Source: Isoetes taiwanensis (Eukaryota > Streptophyta > Lycopodiopsida > Isoetales > Isoetaceae). From it: 64,000 bases of DNA. Where the stretch lies: positions 8,246,992-8,310,991 of the forward strand of contig JAJEKV010000058.1 of assembly GCA_021234155.1 (NCBI GenBank), read 5' to 3'. This document shows positions 58,566-64,000 of the stretch, piece after piece. Below the pieces are notes generated by a model. The model saw nothing but the letters and a program-made list of their open reading frames with translations. It ran no database searches and had not been told where the DNA came from. Each line of letters begins with the position of its first letter. The stretch's first letter is position 1. A program made the translations under genes and the position numbers.

Positions 58566-59552
58566 TATGGTAAAATAGAGCCAAGCCACATATCGCGGTC
58601 GTCATATTTTACACCATTCTCTACCATATGATGGCATGTCCTATGTTTTAAAAAGTTCTATGGCAATTCCTCTATTAGATTCCATCTCCATTAAAAAGGC
58701 AGTAAAGAATCACTTCCACCATAGTGTTCATAGGTAAAAAAAAATGCCATGATATGGAAGCGAGAGAAAGGTCTTTGTTGTTTGGCAATTTCTCATAAGA
58801 GTGAAAAATAAAAGTACAAATAGAGCTTAAGATGCATTATGTATATCTAGAGACCAAAATAACCAAAAAGACACAAAAGAAGAAACATAGGGCAAGTTCA
58901 CCACATCTAGGAGAGATTGATATATAAACAACACATAATATATGGTCGTCTGAAGTTGGCAAATGGCGGCGATGAATTCTGAAGAGGAGGAAGCGGTGGC
59001 AATGCCGTCGAGTCGAGGAGGCTGAAAAGGTCAAGAGGCCCAATTGTCCTCCTCTCGCGATAAATGAATCTAATGCTTGCGGCCCAAAGAGCATAAGTGA
59101 ACATAAAAATCATCTACCAATTTTGAGAAAAAAACAGCCTGCTTTATGTTTCACAAGGTTCCACTGAATCCATAGAAGTTAAGCCATAGACCTTGTGCTC
59201 TAGAATACTTTCGACAACCAAAACAAGGGCCGATCTTAAAAAATTGATTGATAACTTGACCCTAACAAAATAGTCATTCCTATCTATTGTGCAAAATCGT
59301 GAATCAAGATCGTTACACGAATCACATTTGTCTTGTTGAATCGTTATCTTCTTGAGAGCATCAAACATGGCGGAAGATCCGGCCTGTTCGAATTGGATCC
59401 AACCTCTTCATGGTCAAATAAAGCAATCATACGAACACGACTCTTCTTCCAAAGAGTCGGACTTGTTGCATCAATCAAAGCACGAATGGCATGTCAGGTT
59501 AATTCACTTCAAGTTATCAGTTTTTTATAACATAATATTCTAACATCACCTT
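58566..59552. other. Spacer, possibly old LINE debris
   Basis: A minus-strand stretch near 59000-59110 (YALWAASIRFIYRERRTIGP) resembles the Trp-containing C-terminal region of plant LINE proteins, but weakly. No other signal was seen. Confidence 0.25.
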
Positions 59553-59583
<31 letters not shown>

Positions 59584-61545
59584 TTATTAACGTCTACGTA
59601 AGACCCGAAGGGTCTATGAGACCATAACATAAAGCAAAATTCAAGACCTTCAGGAGGAAAACCCTCCTATTATCTAAAAGTATGGAAACAAAAATATTAA
59701 GTTTAACAATTGAAAATCAAAAATCTGCTCGGATAGGGATTTGATGGAAACGACCCATTAGTTCACATGTGGATTGGCAAAATACTTCATAATACCCTTC
59801 TTGGCTGCTTTCGCTTGCTTTGCTTGGCCTCTTACGGAAAAGACTTTTTATGTTTCATGGCTGCTGATCGTTTTATCTTCTTAGAGGCGATTGCCAAAGT
59901 TACCCCTTTAGGGATTCGGGATACTTCCTCTTACGTGGTGAGTCTACTAACCTCTTATCATCGTTTGTCTCGGATGAAAAGAAATCGATTATTTCTGTTT
60001 GCTTGGGGCCCATTGGATTCTTTTGTTTGAGAATATTTCTCCTTTCTAGAGATAGTTCATATACAAAGTGAGATACACATTTCACGATCATTAATATTCT
60101 ACCGGTATGGTAGAGATGTGGGATCTCTAAAAAGACAATGATATCGCCTCTAATAATGTAATAGGTTTGGGGTAAAAATAAAATGTTCTTGACTTCGACC
60201 ATGTTTAGATCGCACATTGGGCACTTCCGATCCTCACGACTAATCTTTTTTAGCCCTACCAACCTCAATCTCCGGTTGGTGAGATGACACTCTAAAGCGC
60301 CCCATAGAGTATCTCACTTTGTTCGTGCGGATCCATATCTAAATATCGAGGTCTTATAATGAACCCATCCGTGATATATTTAGGAAGTTATCCTTATAAA
60401 TTTCTTTTTAGCAGCGCACTCATTGATGGGATTCACCCATGTATTTGAAACATCTGAGATACTCGGTCATGGCATATAAGGTGATTGATTTCTTCTTTGA
60501 GTAAAATTGATTGTCATCCATTATCTTTGTAGTGAAAAGGTGGGATATTTCCCATAGAGAAACCCATCTCCTCAAACAATTTAGATGTCCTTGTGAACCA
60601 ACGGTAGCTTACCTTGAAATGCGCCAATGTTTTAGGCGACACATATGCCAGCCGGGAAGTCTTCTTTGACCTTCTTGTAGTTTCCAAGGCGTTGTAACTT
60701 ATGTAAATACGTCCTTTGTTTGGAAGGCAATCTCGATCTTCGAGAGGTTTTGCACTAAATTCAGCAAGCATTATATCATGGGGTGCAGAATGTTTGCTTC
60801 TAATCATTCCCTAGAGAGAGAAAATTTGGAGCCTCTCTAGTTGACCCCGATCATCGGCTCGTAGGTCAACTCCCCATATTTGTGCACCATATAAAGGCTG
60901 TCGGCTTCACCAGCGTGTCAAGCGGGGAAGAGCTTTGTATGAGCGTCTTGGAAATGGAGTTGGTATACTTGTTTTTCTAGGCGTACAAGAGAAGCATATC
61001 CTTTTGCAATCCTTGCACGACCGACCTCCCTCAATGCGAATAGAGGGCGACAAACTCTACCCCCAAATAGGTGTATGTAGAAACAATTTCTGAGGTTGTC
61101 CTTGGAAAGTAAAAGAGTTATTTTCCAATTTTTCAAGAGGTATTAAATACCATCACTTTGGTCTTGTTGAGATTTACTTGCAGCTCTCTATCTTTGCAAA
61201 AGGCTTCTAGGGCAGCCAAATGTTTTTGGAGCCCTTGAGGAGATGGTGAGATTAGAACCACATCATCCGCATAGAGCAAAATGGGAATGCATTCTGGCGA
61301 GCATGGAGCCTTCTCGCCTAAACACTGAACAAAGCTTTCAAGCTCATCAATGTAAAGTCAAATAGAGTAGGAGAGAGGGGCACCCTTGTTTAACCCCAAT
61401 TGTCTTGAAAACTTCCTCACAGCCTTACATCTATTTTCCTCTCTGCCTATTACATTCTCGTATAATGTCAACTACTTTGAGAACAAAATGACATGCATAG
61501 ATTGTCAAGTCTTCGAGAATACAAACTCCTAAGGGCACCCCCAAC
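59553..61545 (-). mobile_element. 5'-truncated L1-like LINE (copy 2)
   Basis: On the minus strand the reverse transcriptase appears in broken frames. The pieces are FKTIGVKQGCP (about 61395), PILLYADDVVLISPSPQGL (about 61235-61290) with the catalytic YADD, LNKTKVMVFNT, GRARIAKGYASLVRLEKQ (about 60970-61030) and a C-terminal region. A Cys pair RKCPMCDLNMVEV near 60220 recalls the zf-RVT motif. The 3' end has the hairpin AGACCC-TTC-GGGTCT and a (CTTT)n tail (plus strand 59553-59581). ORF1, endonuclease and the RT N-terminus are missing. Confidence 0.82.
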
Positions 61546-63204
61546 AACACTTTCGGTGCATGTCCGCGAAGCGAATTGATTCAATGATCGCGACAAGGCG
61601 ACAAATGCACAAAAAAAAAAGGGTACTTACTCACGGCGTGGAAGGGGCTGAACCAAAGCTTGCAATCTGCATGGCAATAAAAGAATTAAAATTACTAAAT
61701 CAGATCTCAACACAAAGCATATCTAAATATAAGATGGGCATCCATGCAAGCCCGACATTCAAAGAAAATGCTTAGAGAGGAAGCAAGAGTGAAGACAGCG
61801 AGGAGCTACCGGCCCGGACTTACGAAGCGTCCGCGATCTTCTCGACAAACCCATGAGAGGAAAACACTTGATCTTTGCAAATCCACGGTGATGGGATAGA
61901 GTGTGTTGTGAATAGTGACTAAAGGAGAATATGATTAAGAACGATCTGAAAAGCCCTGAGAGAAAGAGAAAAAGAAAGGAAATTTAAGAAAAAAAAGCGC
62001 CTAGAAGTAGAGAAAGATCTTAAAGACATGATCAAGGCATCTTGAAATATTATCCTTTCCTAGATCATTCATGGAGCAAGTGCCGGTTTACAAAATCTTT
62101 GCCATGCAACCTTTAGAAATTTCGGAAGATAATTTTCTTGTTCCTCAAAAACATCACGACCTTTCTAGAGCAAATCGCATGAGAACATCTATTTCGAGGG
62201 AAAAACACTAATACACAATTGGCCCTTACTTTTTATTTTTTTGCTAGTTGAGGAGCGCACAAATCTCAAAGGGATATCATTAGATAGAAGAAGAGATAGT
62301 ACATACTTGGAGGCCATTGAACTAACATAGACAAAAGGGGGAATTCGATGCAAAAACAAAGAGAATTTGGGGGAGTAAGGGATTACCGGGCGGCATTTCT
62401 TATTAGACTTGAAAGGCTGGCGCAAAGGTCAATCAAATGTTTGGCACCATGGTTACGAACATAAGGTCTATATGCATTGTTAAAAATCCCATTGAAACTG
62501 AACTGATGCTTGAAGGTACTATATACCGATTATCACCATCCTTCCCCTCCATACCTCACCACGGTCCATATCGGTTACCTCATTTTGCACTAGAGCGGTG
62601 ATGTCCTTGGGCGGGTATTAAGAAGAAAAGAAATTAGAAGACTCCTCAACATCCTAAGCATAAGCAGGCCGACATTTTTGCTCTGGCGGAAAGACTTACA
62701 CCAAACACCCGACCCATACGAGTATCCCCAATACCCGGCTTGATATTTCACGTTGAGCCGGCTAAGGTATACACCCATAGGCGACTTTGGAGCATTAAAG
62801 CCACAACCATAAATTCGGAGATCTTCTTAGCTAAAAGCAAAGTAATATTCGGGCTAAGAAGTAGCTTTGATGATCTTCCACATGTTGTGATCATACACGA
62901 ATCAAGTCTCCAACATTTCTGACAAATGCACGGAGTGGCTTCGGAGGAATCCATTCTCCATCCTATCTTCTAGCAGAAGACCCCCAACTTGTCTGTCCTA
63001 TCTTTGTTGGGGCACATCAAAGCAGGCGCAATACCTAGCTATTGAATGCTTGAGCGATTAGACCTCTAACCTTCAAAAAATAAAGCATACATTTAAGCCC
63101 AGATGCTCCATATTTTTTTTGGGCTAAAGCGCACAGTTCTTTATGCGCCTGAAGAAGAGAGAAAGCAGTTAATAGAATCCGGTTGCTTTGTTTGGAAATA
63201 GTTG
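61546..63204. other. Spacer, no gene recognised
   Basis: Mixed AT-rich sequence with a purine-rich patch at 61950-62010. Open frames are short and without motif. Confidence 0.4.
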
Positions 63205-63335
63205 CTCAAGAACACCCATGGCCAGCCAATTTACACTCTACGAGGAAGTTTTAGCGGTCATTGGCATATTCTAGCATATACTAACATATACCGGAATATG
63301 CCATAAACCCATCAACAAGGGCTTGCCCCTAGGGC
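63205..63335. repeat. Dispersed repeat, copy at 63.2 kb
   Basis: Second copy of the 57190-57325 repeat. The match runs from GCGGTCATTGGCATATTCT to GGGCTTGCCCCTAGGGCAA. Confidence 0.75.
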
Positions 63336-63435
63336 AACAAAAGATGATGTTTGGAATGGATCAAAGAGACTAAGCGGCCGAAAGCATGGTAGGGACCTTC
63401 AAAACCCGCGGCGAAAAAGGAAGAAGGAGAAGGAA

Positions 63436-63725
63436 TTACCTAGATTTTTTGGAATATTCATGATGCGTCCGGATTGGAAAATATGGAATCCGGCGGTGCA
63501 ATAATTTTTGCTTACATGGCATGACACACGGACACCCTAAATTGTAGCAATTTGTGCACCTGGGTTAGGCAACCCTACTAATTACATGGACTTTTTAGAA
63601 TATTTTGGCCCGGATTGGATTGGAAAATATGAGATTTGATGGCATGCAATTATTTTGGCTTCGATGGCATGACATGTGAACACTATAAATGCGACAAACC
63701 TTGCACCTCGGGTTCGCAAACCTGG
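63436..63725. repeat. Tandem duplication of about 145 bp
   Basis: Both units carry GAATATTxxxxxxxCCGGATTGG, GGAAAATATG, GGCATGACA, CACCTxGGTT and GCAACC/GCAAACC in order. They are clearly diverged, so the duplication is old. No coding signal. Confidence 0.65.
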
Positions 63726-64000
63726 CGAAAAACCAAAACCAACTCTAAACCATTGCAAAAGAACCCCACATGATCTTTTCGGACCTTATCCTGGCAGTTT
63801 AAGGAAAACAACGATGCATGCTTTTTCATATAAGAGAAAGGCCCATGGGCTTTTACGGGAGGAAGCGGGCGATCGTCCCGAAAAACCCGCGGGGCCTTTC
63901 ACTAACAAAAACCGCTGGGGTATTTTTGGTTGATGCAATTGATTTGAAGAGGCGCGATTTGAATAGAGATCGAATGCGAGTAAAAGAAATGAATTCGAAT
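63726..64000. other. Window end, no gene recognised
   Basis: An open frame at 63676-63933 rich in Lys, Arg and Pro has no known motif and overlaps the preceding repeat. Confidence 0.35.

Overview
The window is nuclear DNA from a land plant with a repeat-rich genome. The evidence is spliced, plant-type genes (PLS-class PPR, family 1 beta-glucosidase, M18 aspartyl aminopeptidase), Ty1/copia elements, CACTA DNA transposons whose ends read CACTACAA, and an L1-like LINE. A bacterial-type N4/N6 DNA methyltransferase relic and abundant PPR debris hint at a non-seed plant (fern, lycophyte or bryophyte). That is inference, not proof. No gene in the window looks intact: every recognisable host gene carries stops, frameshifts or missing exons.

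Layout. At 1-6.4 kb there is a broken FCP1/NIF-like HAD gene, then about 3 kb of strongly pyrimidine-skewed DNA with hairpin repeats, then a broken beta-class DNA methyltransferase. From 6.4 to 11.2 kb the DNA is AT-rich with small duplications, a weak cysteine-rich exon-like piece and a foldback MITE. A Ty1/copia element on the minus strand occupies 11,220-25,793, with identical 330-bp LTRs and the 5-bp target duplication CTTAG. Its protease region is split by a 9,726-bp CACTA-type element (14,563-24,288, target duplication GCA) that carries a 19-bp minisatellite and copies of a ~1.1-kb macrosatellite. A 129-bp Mutator-like MITE follows at 27.4 kb. A second CACTA element (27,761-34,398, target duplication CAA) has CpG-rich ACGACG subterminal repeats. 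It carries four units of the same ~1.1-kb macrosatellite family, one of them interrupted by a small retroposed sequence.

From 35 to 48 kb there are a LINE 3' end, two inverted copies of a composite repeat about 8 kb apart, a palindromic satellite with a perfect 39-bp hairpin, low-complexity tracts and one PPR fragment. From 48 to 64 kb there are remnants of a beta-glucosidase, a second (plus-strand) copia element, a PLS-class PPR gene, an M18 aspartyl aminopeptidase and a 5'-truncated LINE, plus small foldbacks and duplications.

The parts do not form a pathway. The sequence records nested transposition and gene decay. The strongest leads are the two nested CACTA elements sharing one macrosatellite cargo, the copia element whose primer site matches the anticodon arm of initiator tRNA-Met, the LINE 3' hairpin kept by compensating changes, and the DNA methyltransferase relic.
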